The notes under the pieces are model-generated. The model was given only the letters and a program-made list of their open reading frames with translations. It searched no databases and was not told the origin of the DNA. Of a stretch of DNA of 64,000 nt, positions 35,921 to 44,440 are shown piece after piece. Position 1 is the stretch's first letter; every line of letters begins with the position of its first letter. The stretch covers positions 1 to 64,000 of the forward strand of contig CATVXH010000007.1 of the NCBI GenBank assembly GCA_958347955.1, written 5' to 3'. Position numbers and translations under genes: made by a program. The DNA comes from an uncultured Sutterella sp. (lineage in GTDB: Bacteria; Pseudomonadota; Gammaproteobacteria; Burkholderiales; Burkholderiaceae_F).

Positions 35921-35951
35921 GGGGGTTAATTAAAAGTTAACCCCCTATTTT
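35921..35951 (+). terminator. Terminator of the small lipoprotein gene
   Basis: A 9-bp stem GGGGGTTAA/TTAACCCCC with a 7-base loop is followed by TATTTTG. It lies 42 bp after the stop. The rest of the 330-bp gap to the permease gene holds only the opposing terminator. Confidence 0.75.
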
Positions 35952-36113
35952 GATATTTTCCTCAAATTCTCAAAGAAACAAGAAGTTGCCAAAGGTTAGC
36001 CGGTAGCAACCAATTTCTCTAAGCGACAAAGACGCGATGTGGAATTTCTTGACATTTAATGCATCGCTTTAAATCCATATTCAACAAGCACACGACTGTC
36101 TCTAAATAAAGGG

Positions 36114-36144
36114 AAAGGCACCGATCGTTAAAATCAGTGCCTTT
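36114..36144 (-). terminator. Terminator of the puuD-APC permease operon
   Basis: AAAGGCAC (36114-36121) pairs with GTGCCTTT (36137-36144), extended by GAT/ATC after one mismatch. On the minus strand it is followed by TTTCCCTTTATTT. It is 66 bp beyond the permease stop. Confidence 0.7.
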
Positions 36145-36209
36145 AGCGACAGTTAGCTCAACCGTCTAAAACCTTTCTCTCAAAAGAGCGGCTTAAACGG
36201 CCTTTCAGC

Positions 36210-37511
36210 TTAAGAAGCCTGAGTTTTCTTGGCGTGCGGTTTATAAAGAAGGAAATAAAACGGCACGGCGACAACAAGCGCGCCCAAACCCAAGGCGAGC
36301 TGTTGCAAAGAGGCTTGCGTGCAGAAAACGATACTGATGAGGATAGCCAAAATCGGTATCGTATTTCCAAAGGGAACCTTAAAGGAGCGCGGAGCGTCCT
36401 TCATCGTCTTACGGAACACCATGACCGCCAGACACGTCGGAATGTATTGGGCAAAACGCGCCACAACGCTGATGGCGGCAAGCATGGTGAATGTCCCCGT
36501 CATGTTGATGGCCATGGCAATAAGGGCTGAGATCACGATACACCAGTGAGGGGCTCCGAATCGGTTATGGCGCGTCATGAAGGCAGGCAACATGTGCTTT
36601 TCAGCTAACGCGAGGCCGCTTCTGGGCGTAATAAAAGACGAGGCGATGCAGATGCCGCCAATCGAAATAAGGGTGCCGGCCGCAATCACATAACCGCCGA
36701 TCGGACCGCAAATTTTCGCAAACGCGTCCTGAACCGGGACAGTGGTGTCGGTTAGAGACGGTCCCATCACGCCGATGCAGATGCCAAGCAGCAAGAAGTA
36801 GACCACCGAGCAGAAAATGAGCGTGATGATGGTCGCCATCGGCAGGTCGCGTTTGGGGTCTTTCATATCGCCCGCGACAACGCAGATGCCTTCAAAACCC
36901 GTAAAGGCATAAAAGAGCAAAATCGCGGTGCTGCCGAAAGTTTCCATTGAATAAGTGGTCGTTACCGGCGTGACAAACTGGTCAAAATCAACAAAGAAAA
37001 TGCCAACGGCAATAAAAAGGACAAGCGGAATGACTTTACCGATCGTAACCGCATTCTGAACAACTTTAAATAACTGTACGCCGCACAGATTAAGTATCGA
37101 CAGAATGGCGATCACACCCATGGAAATCACATTTTTCATCAGAACTGTGTTCCATTCGGGGAACATACCGAGTAAGGCTGTCGCAAAGCCCACGCTCATC
37201 GTTGCAAAAGCAATGATGCGCGTAAACCAGGTGATGAAACCGACTTCGTAGCCCACGAAGTCACCGAAAGCCTCTTTGGCAAAAATATAAGGTCCGCCTG
37301 TGTCTTTAAATAAAGAGCTGGCCTCGGCAAAACAAAGCGCGATACAAAGCGCAAGCACCATATCAAAGATCAAAACGATCATGCTCCAGGGACCGAAAAG
37401 GTCCATGGCTCGGTTCGGCAAAAGAAAGACGCCGGAACCGATAATGCCGTTTACTCCCAGGAAAATGATGCTCCAGAGTCCAAGTTTATTTTTATTTTCA
37501 ACTGAGTTCAT
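36210..37511 (-). CDS. APC family amino acid/polyamine permease
   Basis: A 433-residue transporter with twelve helices from the amino acid-polyamine-organocation superfamily. Helix 1 carries the substrate-backbone motif GVNGIIGSGVFLLP; helix 6 contains ILLFYAFTGFEGICVVAGDMKDPKRDLP. It lies 21 bp downstream of the first PuuD-like gene, so both are probably co-transcribed; import of a gamma-glutamyl compound, polyamine or GABA-like amino acid is a sensible guess from that neighbour. Confidence 0.86.
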   Translation of the reverse strand: MNSVENKNKLGLWSIIFLGVNGIIGSGVFLLPNRAMDLFGPWSMIVLIFDMVLALCIALCFAEASSLFKDTGGPYIFAKEAFGDFVGYEVGFITWFTRIIAFATMSVGFATALLGMFPEWNTVLMKNVISMGVIAILSILNLCGVQLFKVVQNAVTIGKVIPLVLFIAVGIFFVDFDQFVTPVTTTYSMETFGSTAILLFYAFTGFEGICVVAGDMKDPKRDLPMATIITLIFCSVVYFLLLGICIGVMGPSLTDTTVPVQDAFAKICGPIGGYVIAAGTLISIGGICIASSFITPRSGLALAEKHMLPAFMTRHNRFGAPHWCIVISALIAMAINMTGTFTMLAAISVVARFAQYIPTCLAVMVFRKTMKDAPRSFKVPFGNTIPILAILISIVFCTQASLQQLALGLGALVVAVPFYFLLYKPHAKKTQAS

Positions 37512-37532
37512 GGTGAAATCACTCCTGACAGA

Positions 37533-38267
37533 TTATCGGACGCTTGTTTCAACGCGAGCAAGAAAGTCGCTGAAGATGCGTTTCATTTCTTCGTGATCGG
37601 GCCACATGTTTTCAGGATGCCACTGAACGGCAACGATGGAGGCGCCTTCCGTGCCTTCAATGCCCTCAATGACGCCATCGGGAGCGACAGCAGTCGCTTT
37701 CAGCCCCTTGCCCAAATCCTTGACGGCCTGATGGTGACGGGAATTGACCTGAGCGGTTTGGCCGAGCGTGGCAAATAATGAAGAGCCTTCGGATAAGCGC
37801 ACTTCGTGCACGGGGTAGCTGCCCAAGGCCAATTGCGAGTGCTGAATGTAAGATTCAGAGTTCTGAGTGGTCAAATCCTGCCAAACCGTGCCGCCGAAAG
37901 CAATATTGATCACTTGGCAACCGCGGCAGATGCCGAGCATGGGCTTTCCGGCCGCGTGGGCGGCTTTTGCCATGCCGAGTTCAAAAACATCGCGCTTGTA
38001 GTTCGTGCGGCCGAGCGCGCGGACGGGTTGCTGACCGAAAAATCTCGGATCCACATCGGGGCCGCCGGGAATAATCAAACCGTCAAAAAGATCAACAAAG
38101 TCTTCCGGTCTGGCGTGATGAACGTCAGCAAGAATGATGGGAATGGCGCCGAGTTCATCAATCACTTCCACCAGCTGGCGAGGTGCAAAAGGAGCAAGTT
38201 TGAGATTGGTGACGTGGGAGATCTCCGGCATTGTATCGGCCGTGATGGCAATGCGCATTTTTTTCAT
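37533..38267 (-). CDS. Gamma-glutamyl-gamma-aminobutyrate hydrolase family protein, copy A
   Basis: A 244-residue class I glutamine amidotransferase-like hydrolase (peptidase C26, PuuD type). The triad is complete: Cys114 in LGICRGCQVINIAFGGT, His217 and Glu219 in VQWHPENMW. PuuD splits gamma-glutamyl-GABA in putrescine breakdown, though family members vary in substrate. It shares a 631-bp stretch (37571-38201) without any visible difference with copy B at 38584, whereas both ends differ. The gene is the first of an operon with the APC permease. Confidence 0.88.
   Translation of the reverse strand: MKKMRIAITADTMPEISHVTNLKLAPFAPRQLVEVIDELGAIPIILADVHHARPEDFVDLFDGLIIPGGPDVDPRFFGQQPVRALGRTNYKRDVFELGMAKAAHAAGKPMLGICRGCQVINIAFGGTVWQDLTTQNSESYIQHSQLALGSYPVHEVRLSEGSSLFATLGQTAQVNSRHHQAVKDLGKGLKATAVAPDGVIEGIEGTEGASIVAVQWHPENMWPDHEEMKRIFSDFLARVETSVR
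37571..38201 (-). repeat. Identical core shared by the two PuuD-like genes (copy A)
   Basis: 631 bp identical by eye to 38622-39252, offset 1051 bp, same orientation. Outside these limits the two genes differ at many positions, which points to gene conversion. Confidence 0.85.
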
Positions 38268-38458
38268 AATTTTTCCTTTCTTGATGGCCCCTCTGAGTCA
38301 ATCTGGTTGGATTTAGTTGTTTTAGGGGTAGCCGAGCAGTTTATCATCCGGTCTGTTGATAGAAAATAAGCAAAAAACGTTAGTTCGACGTTCAAAAAAA
38401 ATCTTTCTCTATTTCAAAAATAAATTTTTGTCATTATCAGAGTCACAGCCAGCGATTA

Positions 38459-38501
38459 AAAATTTAGCCACAACCCAGGTAACTTTGAGGGCTGTGGCTA
38501 A
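38459..38501 (-). terminator. Terminator between the two PuuD-like genes
   Basis: TTAGCCACAACCC (38464-38476) pairs with GGGCTGTGGCTAA (38489-38501) over 13 positions with one G-T pair, followed on the minus strand by ATTTTTAATC. It separates copy B from copy A. The remaining sequence of this 316-bp gap has no gene and should contain the promoter of copy A. Confidence 0.8.
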
Positions 38502-38583
38502 GTTAAGCGTTTAAATACTGAACATTAAACAACCGCCAGTTTTTGATTTTCGGCGGCAGTTCATTGCTTCAGTTGCTCAGTGC

Positions 38584-39318
38584 TTATTGAGCGCTCTTTT
38601 CAACGCGGGCTAGGAAGTCAATGAAGATGCGTTTCATTTCTTCGTGATCGGGCCACATGTTTTCAGGATGCCACTGAACGGCAACGATGGAGGCGCCTTC
38701 CGTGCCTTCAATGCCCTCAATGACGCCATCGGGAGCGACAGCAGTCGCTTTCAGCCCCTTGCCCAAATCCTTGACGGCCTGATGGTGACGGGAATTGACC
38801 TGAGCGGTTTGGCCGAGCGTGGCAAATAATGAAGAGCCTTCGGATAAGCGCACTTCGTGCACGGGGTAGCTGCCCAAGGCCAATTGCGAGTGCTGAATGT
38901 AAGATTCAGAGTTCTGAGTGGTCAAATCCTGCCAAACCGTGCCGCCGAAAGCAATATTGATCACTTGGCAACCGCGGCAGATGCCGAGCATGGGCTTTCC
39001 GGCCGCGTGGGCGGCTTTTGCCATGCCGAGTTCAAAAACATCGCGCTTGTAGTTCGTGCGGCCGAGCGCGCGGACGGGTTGCTGACCGAAAAATCTCGGA
39101 TCCACATCGGGGCCGCCGGGAATAATCAAACCGTCAAAAAGATCAACAAAGTCTTCCGGTCTGGCGTGATGAACGTCAGCAAGAATGATGGGAATGGCGC
39201 CGAGTTCATCAATCACTTCCACCAGCTGGCGAGGTGCAAAAGGAGCAAGTTTATGATTGATGACGTGGGAAATTTGAGGCAACGTATCGGCCGTGATGGC
39301 AATGCGCATCTTTTTCAT
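38584..39318 (-). CDS. Gamma-glutamyl-gamma-aminobutyrate hydrolase family protein, copy B
   Basis: A 244-residue paralogue of copy A with the same catalytic triad. The proteins differ only near the N-terminus (ADTLPQISHVINHKLAPF instead of ADTMPEISHVTNLKLAPF) and in the last dozen residues (FIDFLARVEKSAQ versus FSDFLARVETSVR). It has its own terminator, so it is a separate transcription unit, without an attached transporter. Both copies look intact. Confidence 0.88.
   Translation of the reverse strand: MKKMRIAITADTLPQISHVINHKLAPFAPRQLVEVIDELGAIPIILADVHHARPEDFVDLFDGLIIPGGPDVDPRFFGQQPVRALGRTNYKRDVFELGMAKAAHAAGKPMLGICRGCQVINIAFGGTVWQDLTTQNSESYIQHSQLALGSYPVHEVRLSEGSSLFATLGQTAQVNSRHHQAVKDLGKGLKATAVAPDGVIEGIEGTEGASIVAVQWHPENMWPDHEEMKRIFIDFLARVEKSAQ
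38622..39252 (-). repeat. Identical core shared by the two PuuD-like genes (copy B)
   Basis: Partner of 37571-38201. The identity ends sharply inside the coding sequence at both sides, before the first 22 and the last 13 or so codons. Confidence 0.85.
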
Positions 39319-39532
39319 GATGATTTTTCCTTGATAAATCTTTCAGGACAATCTTTCAATGTTTAGTTGGTTTAAAACCGGTTCAACAGTTTATCACTGA
39401 AGTTTTGTCCCGAGAATATCGGGAAAACGAGGGCTTTTAGCTTTCGCATGGACAATGAGTTAATCAAATCTCAACGGCAAACTAAAAAATCAGAAATCTA
39501 AAATCATTCCCCTGCTGCTCGGAAATAAAGAT

Positions 39533-39574
39533 AGGCGTCAACCGAGGGCTGATCCCACGCTTGACGCCTTTTTT
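39533..39574. terminator. Hairpin terminator in the 39.3-39.6 kb gap
   Basis: AGGCGTCAA (39533-39541) pairs with TTGACGCCT and runs into TTTTTT on the plus strand; on the minus strand it is followed by a T-rich TATCTTTATTT, so it can serve the DUF2569-cadR operon ending at 39646. Nothing else is seen in this 327-bp gap. Confidence 0.6.
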
Positions 39575-39645
39575 GTCAGATCCGCTTTAAATCTGTTGAT
39601 CGGACGGTATAAAGATCAGTCCTTTGTAAACGACACTCCCCTTTT

Positions 39646-40263
39646 TTATTTTTTGGACTTCTCAGCGGCCTCTTTTTCTTCGCGTTGTTTTTGAGTTTTT
39701 TGCGCTTCAGCCATTTCAAGCGCGATCTTTATATAAGAGTCAACCTGCTTGGTGCCGTATGTGCAGGCAACACGCTTGGAAAATAAAAAGTAAAGCGTCC
39801 AAAGAGCTGCATACATGCATGAGCGAATTACTGTGCTGTTGTCTAAGCTCGCTCCGAATATCACCGATAGCAATAACAAAGAAATTGGGCCGACAACCCA
39901 CAAAATAACGATTGTTTGCTTAACCACCCAACCTTCCCGTTTTCTGGCGATGATCCAAAGGCAATAAATGTAAAGGCCGATGATAACCAGAGACGGCGAC
40001 AAAATCGCCCAATTCAAAACCCCGGAGGCATTCATGGTGCTAACCGCATTGACCGCATCAATAACCGTGAGGATAATCGAGAGCACAATGGTGGCGACAA
40101 AAACTAAAAGCCAGCCGTGCACACCGTGTGGGAAGTAAGGAATCGGGCGCGCAGAAGGCTTGGTTTTTGCTAAAGCGTAAATAAAGTAGGTCGGGCAAGC
40201 CGTCAAAATAGCCAAAATGGCAATGGCCATCAAAACTTCAAAAGACAATAAATCGCTGATCAT
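39646..40263 (-). CDS. DUF2569-like membrane protein
   Basis: A 205-residue membrane protein with about five hydrophobic segments and a charged, coiled C-terminal tail (AEAQKTQKQREEKEAAEKSKK region). The segment GVHGWLLVFVATIVLSIILT resembles the start of DUF2569 proteins. ATG 40263 is only 2 bp after the stop of the cadR gene, so the two are one operon. No known metal efflux motif is visible. Function unknown. Confidence 0.62.
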   Translation of the reverse strand: MISDLLSFEVLMAIAILAILTACPTYFIYALAKTKPSARPIPYFPHGVHGWLLVFVATIVLSIILTVIDAVNAVSTMNASGVLNWAILSPSLVIIGLYIYCLWIIARKREGWVVKQTIVILWVVGPISLLLLSVIFGASLDNSTVIRSCMYAALWTLYFLFSKRVACTYGTKQVDSYIKIALEMAEAQKTQKQREEKEAAEKSKK

Positions 40264-40265
40264 AA

Positions 40266-40739
40266 TTAGGAAACCGTTTGTTTGTGGGTATCAGCCTTTT
40301 TGAATAGGCGTTTCACTTTAAGATTTTCGCAATTGTGGCAGCAGGCTTCGTTGTTCAAACCCTCGATGATTCCGCAGGGCTCGCCGTTTGCGTGATTGCC
40401 GTGGCAGCAAAGCGACAACAAACCCAGATGCTGACGCAACTCTTTGAGGGCGTTAATCTGCTCGTCGATTTTTTTCATGTGACGAGAGATTATTTCCTGC
40501 ACCTTGCAGGCTTCCTCATTGCGTCTGGCATCCACATCGCTTAAAAGTCTGATGTCTTCCAGACTCATGTCAAGACTGCGGCAGTGACGGATAAATTGCA
40601 AACGCTTTAAATGCCCTTCCGTGTAGGAACGGTAATTGTTCATGGAACGCGCCGCCTTCGGGATCAACCCTTCATTTTCATAAAAACGGATCGTTTCCAC
40701 TGCCACACCCGATAACTTTGAAAGTTCTCCGATACGCAT
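40266..40739 (-). CDS. cadR: MerR family Cd(II)/Pb(II)-responsive regulator CadR
   Basis: A 157-residue MerR-type regulator. The helix-turn-helix MRIGELSKLSGVAVETIRFY leads to a dimerisation helix and a metal-binding C-terminus with EEACKVQEII and LCCHGNHANGEPCGIIEGL, the cysteine pattern of CadR/PbrR. A second Cys/His cluster ACCHNC lies near the end. Met 40739 is the standard family start; the frame is open 13 codons further. A matching operator lies 42 bp upstream. No Cd/Zn efflux pump is next to it. Confidence 0.9.
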   Translation of the reverse strand: MRIGELSKLSGVAVETIRFYENEGLIPKAARSMNNYRSYTEGHLKRLQFIRHCRSLDMSLEDIRLLSDVDARRNEEACKVQEIISRHMKKIDEQINALKELRQHLGLLSLCCHGNHANGEPCGIIEGLNNEACCHNCENLKVKRLFKKADTHKQTVS

Positions 40740-40780
40740 GTCACTACTGTCAAAATGATGATCTCGGAACTTTAGCACAA

Positions 40781-40801
40781 ACCCTGTAGTTTCTGCAGGG
40801 A
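40781..40801 (-). promoter_or_regulatory. CadR/PbrR-type operator
   Basis: ACCCTGTAGTTTCTGCAGGG plus A, a near-perfect dyad matching the ACCCTATAGT-N-CTACAGGGT type of CadR/PbrR sites. It lies 42 bp before the cadR start, suggesting autoregulation. Confidence 0.8.
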
Positions 40802-40878
40802 TTTAATCTGGAGATTTTTATTTAATATTAAAAAAATATTGATAAGATATTATTGTAATGTTAATTTAGTTGCATAAA

Positions 40879-40912
40879 TAAAAAAACAGAGATCCATTTG
40901 GATCCCTGTTTT
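40879..40912 (-). terminator. Rho-independent terminator of dba-dsbI
   Basis: AAAACAGAGATCC (40883-40895) pairs with GGATCCCTGTTTT (40900-40912), loop of four, followed on the minus strand by TTTTTTTATTTATG. It lies 26 bp after the dsbI stop. Confidence 0.88.
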
Positions 40913-40937
40913 CAATTAAAAGAAGCGAGTCTGTCCG

Positions 40938-42479
40938 TTACTGGATTTCAAGCGTCACAATCTTGTTGTGATCAACCACTTCGAACTGATTGCCCTTTTT
41001 CACCAAACCGCGAATGTCGGTGAGCTCGGCGGGAAGACCGTAAGCGGCGGTCACTTCTTCACGGGCGATGTCAATGACAATTAAGGTGTTGAAGTTTTTG
41101 GAGACCGCGTAGAGTTTACCGTCTTCATAAACCATGCCTGTCACGTAGAGTTCACCTAAAGTGCGACCGTCTTTAAGGTCGGCAGCGGGAACAAATTCAC
41201 CCGAGAGCATCCAGTCAGCCATCAAAGCCTTAGAGATCACAAAAGTTTTCTTATTTTTGTTATCCGGCAGAGAGGCAGTGAAGATGTATCGACCATCGGT
41301 AGCGCTCGAATGGATGTAAGAGTATTTGGCGCGTTCCGTATCGATACGGGCGCGTCCCAAACCGCCAACGGCTTCGACCTGATTGCGACCGGCCGTAAAG
41401 TTAGCCCAGCCCTTCACGTCATCGGCTTTAGGATTCAAACGGGCGCGCAAAATCGACTTGTTCATACCCATGATGACAAAGGCGTCGTCTTGGTAGGCAG
41501 TGATACCGACGATATCCAATACGTTCGCAGAGAACCAGGGATCGATCGCAGCGGCAACCGTGGGCTTGAGTTTCTCATCCAACACCCAAAAATCGTATTT
41601 CGAGGCGACAAAGTATTGGCCGCGCACTTCACTGATCATATTGATCGGTTTATCAATACCTTCAATGCTGCGAGTCTGAACACTCTTTAATTGACCGTTC
41701 AACACAACCGGGCCATTGGCTGAATTATTGTCAAAGGCGATGCCCAACTTCTTGGCGTTGGGAGCATAGGCAAAGTCCGGATCCTTGACGTCACGACGGC
41801 CAAGGAAATTGATGCCGCTCCACATGCCATGCCAACCGGCGTCTGACCAAATGACATACTTAGGATTGAAGGAGAAACGAACGGGATCGCCCTGTCCCCA
41901 GTTGGGAGGAACACCGGTTGACCAAAGCGCTTGGAAGGTATTGGAGGCGATGATGAAAGCGACAACACCGAACGAAATTTTGTAGAACTTCGTCAACGGG
42001 CGCCAGGGTTTGCCCTTCATTTCAGCCAAGAGCGCGTCAACGCGGGGAGCCAGGAAGCAAGCCAGGCCGAAAAGCATGACAACGCACCAGAACACAATTT
42101 CAGCCCACATTTGCGTGTGGATGCCGAAAACGTCCAGACCGAAGCCCTGGCCGACGTCGCGCATGGCATGATTGCCCAAATGACGGAAACTTGAATAAAG
42201 ACCTAAAGCGGCCATCACAAGCATTGTGGCCAAATATTTCGGCTTAAAGCCGTAGCGAACCATAAAGAGCGCCACGACGCCGATATAGGCCATTTGCTGT
42301 CTTTGACCCCAACACAGTGTGCAGGGACTGTCTCCCATCATGTAACCCAAAATGATGTTGGCGATACCGACAGGGAGCAAAACGATTAACAAACCGCCCC
42401 AGCAGACAACATCGTAGAAAGTTTTCGCTTTTTTTATATCCCCGTCATTAATCGGACGAGTGTGATCATAAATAGACAT
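40938..42479 (-). CDS. dsbI: DsbI-type disulfide bond oxidoreductase with beta-propeller domain
   Basis: A 513-residue inner-membrane protein. Residues 1-180 are DsbB-like with four to five helices and the redox pair Cys53-Cys56 in SPCTLCWGQRQ. From about 190 on, a large periplasmic domain with repeated short beta blades (for example GLGRARIDTERAKYSYIHSS) resembles the propeller of Campylobacter DsbI. The second Cys pair that classical DsbB carries in its other loop is not seen; remaining cysteines are in membrane segments. AAAGGA precedes ATG 42479. It follows the small gene dba by 23 bp. No DsbA partner or arylsulfate sulfotransferase is nearby. Confidence 0.85.
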   Translation of the reverse strand: MSIYDHTRPINDGDIKKAKTFYDVVCWGGLLIVLLPVGIANIILGYMMGDSPCTLCWGQRQQMAYIGVVALFMVRYGFKPKYLATMLVMAALGLYSSFRHLGNHAMRDVGQGFGLDVFGIHTQMWAEIVFWCVVMLFGLACFLAPRVDALLAEMKGKPWRPLTKFYKISFGVVAFIIASNTFQALWSTGVPPNWGQGDPVRFSFNPKYVIWSDAGWHGMWSGINFLGRRDVKDPDFAYAPNAKKLGIAFDNNSANGPVVLNGQLKSVQTRSIEGIDKPINMISEVRGQYFVASKYDFWVLDEKLKPTVAAAIDPWFSANVLDIVGITAYQDDAFVIMGMNKSILRARLNPKADDVKGWANFTAGRNQVEAVGGLGRARIDTERAKYSYIHSSATDGRYIFTASLPDNKNKKTFVISKALMADWMLSGEFVPAADLKDGRTLGELYVTGMVYEDGKLYAVSKNFNTLIVIDIAREEVTAAYGLPAELTDIRGLVKKGNQFEVVDHNKIVTLEIQ

Positions 42480-42502
42480 GGTCTTTTTTTCCTTTCGTTC
42501 GA

Positions 42503-42670
42503 TTAAAGATTAAGGGCGCCTAAAATAGCGGTGGAAACGTGGCCCACATACATAAACACGACCACGAACCAGCTGCCCACTGTTAACCACCAGGCCAGTT
42601 TTTCTTTTTCCGGCTTCATGATGATGAGCATCACTGCCGCAAAAAGAAGGAGAAATTCCAGAAATTCCAT
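42503..42670 (-). CDS. dba: Small membrane protein Dba, partner of DsbI
   Basis: A 55-residue protein starting at ATG 42670 with AAAGGAA eight bases upstream. It reads MEFLEFLLLFAAVMLIIMKP, a short charged turn EKEKLAWW, and a second hydrophobic helix ending ILGALNL, so it has two membrane segments. The position directly before dsbI, the size and the charged turn match Dba (disulfide-bond-associated protein) of Campylobacter, which is needed for DsbI production. Assignment rests on context and size, not on strong sequence identity. Confidence 0.72.
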   Translation of the reverse strand: MEFLEFLLLFAAVMLIIMKPEKEKLAWWLTVGSWFVVVFMYVGHVSTAILGALNL

Positions 42671-42892
42671 CTAGATGTTCCTTTCGTAATAATTACCATT
42701 TGCCATTTGGCGGCTGAATTTTAAAATACAGAATTGCTCTTTTTCAAATAACCAAATGTGTCTATAACTCAATTTGCTATAAACAGTATTGATTTTGTGA
42801 TTTCAAAGATTTCAGCCAGGACACGATCGATAGTCACGGCCGTAAAAAAAGAGAACAAAAGACTTAAAAATTCAAATTTTTAAATACGTAGA

Positions 42893-42915
42893 GGGAGTGG
42901 TTTTTGACCACTCCC
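42893..42915 (-). terminator. Probable terminator of the gltP-like gene
   Basis: A 9-bp stem GGGAGTGGT/ACCACTCCC with a 5-base loop, 43 bp beyond the stop. The T-run on the minus strand is poor, so this is a moderate call. Confidence 0.55.
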
Positions 42916-42957
42916 CCTTAAATGCCATTCAAATTAAATCTGAATGATCTTTATATA

Positions 42958-44205
42958 TTAGGCCTTTGCTTCTTCGTCTTCTTCGAAGGGTTCTGAGCCT
43001 AATTCACCTTCCATGCGGCTGACCATCAAAGCGGTGGTGGAGTCGCCGACGACGTTAATGGACGTACGGATCATATCAAGAATACGGTCAACACCGGCGA
43101 TCAAAGCGATCACTTCAAGCGGGATACCGATTTGCGTGAAGACCAAGGTCGACATGATCAAGCCAGCGCCCGGAACACCGGCCGTACCGACAGCAGCCAA
43201 CACCCCCGTGATAACAACGATGACTTGGTCACCAAGGGTCAACGGGAGGTTATAGATCTGAGCGGCAAACACTGCGCACACACCCATGTAAACAGCCGTA
43301 CCGTTCATGTTAATGGTGTTGCCTAACGGCACCGCGAAGGAAGCGATAGAGTTCGTAGCACCCAAGCGGCGGGAAGCAACCAAGTTGGCAGCCATAGCGG
43401 CGGCAGACGAGCAGGTCGTGAAAGCGATCAACCACGGTTCAAAGATGCCCTTGAAGTATTGACCGACCGGGATACGGATGATGAAGACCACGATCGGGAT
43501 GTAAATCAAGATAACCAACAAAGCAGTAGCGATGAAGGATGCCAGAATCAACTTGCCCAACGGGAGCAAAACGGCCAAACCGTGTTGAGACACCACAACA
43601 GCCATCAAAGCGAACACACCGATCGGAGCGTAGCGCATCACAACTTGCGTCATGTGAATCATCAAGTTGCCGACGATGTCGAAGAAGTGGTAAACGGGTT
43701 TACCCTTTTCGCCCAAGAAGTTCAAGCAGAAGCCGAACATAATGGCGAAGAAGATGATCTGAAGGATGGAGCCTTTAGCGAAAGCTTCCATCGGGTTGAT
43801 CGGGACGATATCAAGCAGGGTTTGCACAAAGCTCGGAGCCTTCACTTGAGCAGCCTTCAAGCCTTCCGTTGAAAGCGTCAGACCGATACCAGGGTCAATG
43901 ATGTTAGCAATCAACAAGCCGAAAATCACAGAGATAGCAGAAGTCACCATGAAGATAACGAGCGTCTTGATTGCCACGCGACCTAATTTGCTGACGTCAG
44001 AAATACCGGCGGCGCCAGCAACCAAGGTTGCAAACACCAAGGGCACAACGACCATGCGGATTAAGCGGATGAACAAGTCACCGAAGGGCTTGACGTAGGT
44101 AGTGGCGAACTGGGAGTCCAGGAACATACCGACAATCACACCCAAAACCAGACCAATGAGCATCTGCATTGCCAAACCCATTGAAGCGGATTTAGATTTT
44201 GCCAT
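42958..44205 (-). CDS. Dicarboxylate/amino acid:cation symporter (GltP/DctA family)
   Basis: A 415-residue sodium- or proton-coupled carrier for C4-dicarboxylates, glutamate or aspartate. Family motifs are the serine-rich hairpin TTCSSAAAMAANLVASRRLG, the helix 7 motif NTINMNGTA (usual NMDGTA with Asn for Asp), GVPGAGLIMSTLVF in the second hairpin, and GVDRILDMIRTSINVVGD in helix 8. RTSINVVGD keeps the Asp/Asn contacts for amino-acid or carboxylate binding. A strong AAAGGAG site precedes ATG 44205. Substrate choice cannot be settled by eye. Confidence 0.9.
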   Translation of the reverse strand: MAKSKSASMGLAMQMLIGLVLGVIVGMFLDSQFATTYVKPFGDLFIRLIRMVVVPLVFATLVAGAAGISDVSKLGRVAIKTLVIFMVTSAISVIFGLLIANIIDPGIGLTLSTEGLKAAQVKAPSFVQTLLDIVPINPMEAFAKGSILQIIFFAIMFGFCLNFLGEKGKPVYHFFDIVGNLMIHMTQVVMRYAPIGVFALMAVVVSQHGLAVLLPLGKLILASFIATALLVILIYIPIVVFIIRIPVGQYFKGIFEPWLIAFTTCSSAAAMAANLVASRRLGATNSIASFAVPLGNTINMNGTAVYMGVCAVFAAQIYNLPLTLGDQVIVVITGVLAAVGTAGVPGAGLIMSTLVFTQIGIPLEVIALIAGVDRILDMIRTSINVVGDSTTALMVSRMEGELGSEPFEEDEEAKA

Positions 44206-44440
44206 TGCATTCTCCTTTCCAAATATTTTTTATTATCGCGAGCGGTCGTTTTTGAGTGCCGTAACAACACAGAAATACAACTCTGCACACGGTATAAACG
44301 AGCCGAAACGGTAGGGTTTCAATCTCTTGATTCAAATGTAGTATCAAAATGTAAAATCTAAAAGTAGGTAGAAACCCTAACTTCTAAAGGCTGACGATGC
44401 TTACTTATTTTGTAAAGAAAGAAAAAACCTTTGATTTATT

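Noticed and set aside
37806..38369. Long plus-strand frames inside both PuuD-like genes, identical in the two copies
   Set aside because: Their identity only reflects the duplicated 631-bp core; they are antisense to genes with intact catalytic triads.
37533..39318. CRISPR-like or short tandem repeat array
   Set aside because: The repeat is two whole genes, not short spaced repeats; no CRISPR array was found anywhere in the window.
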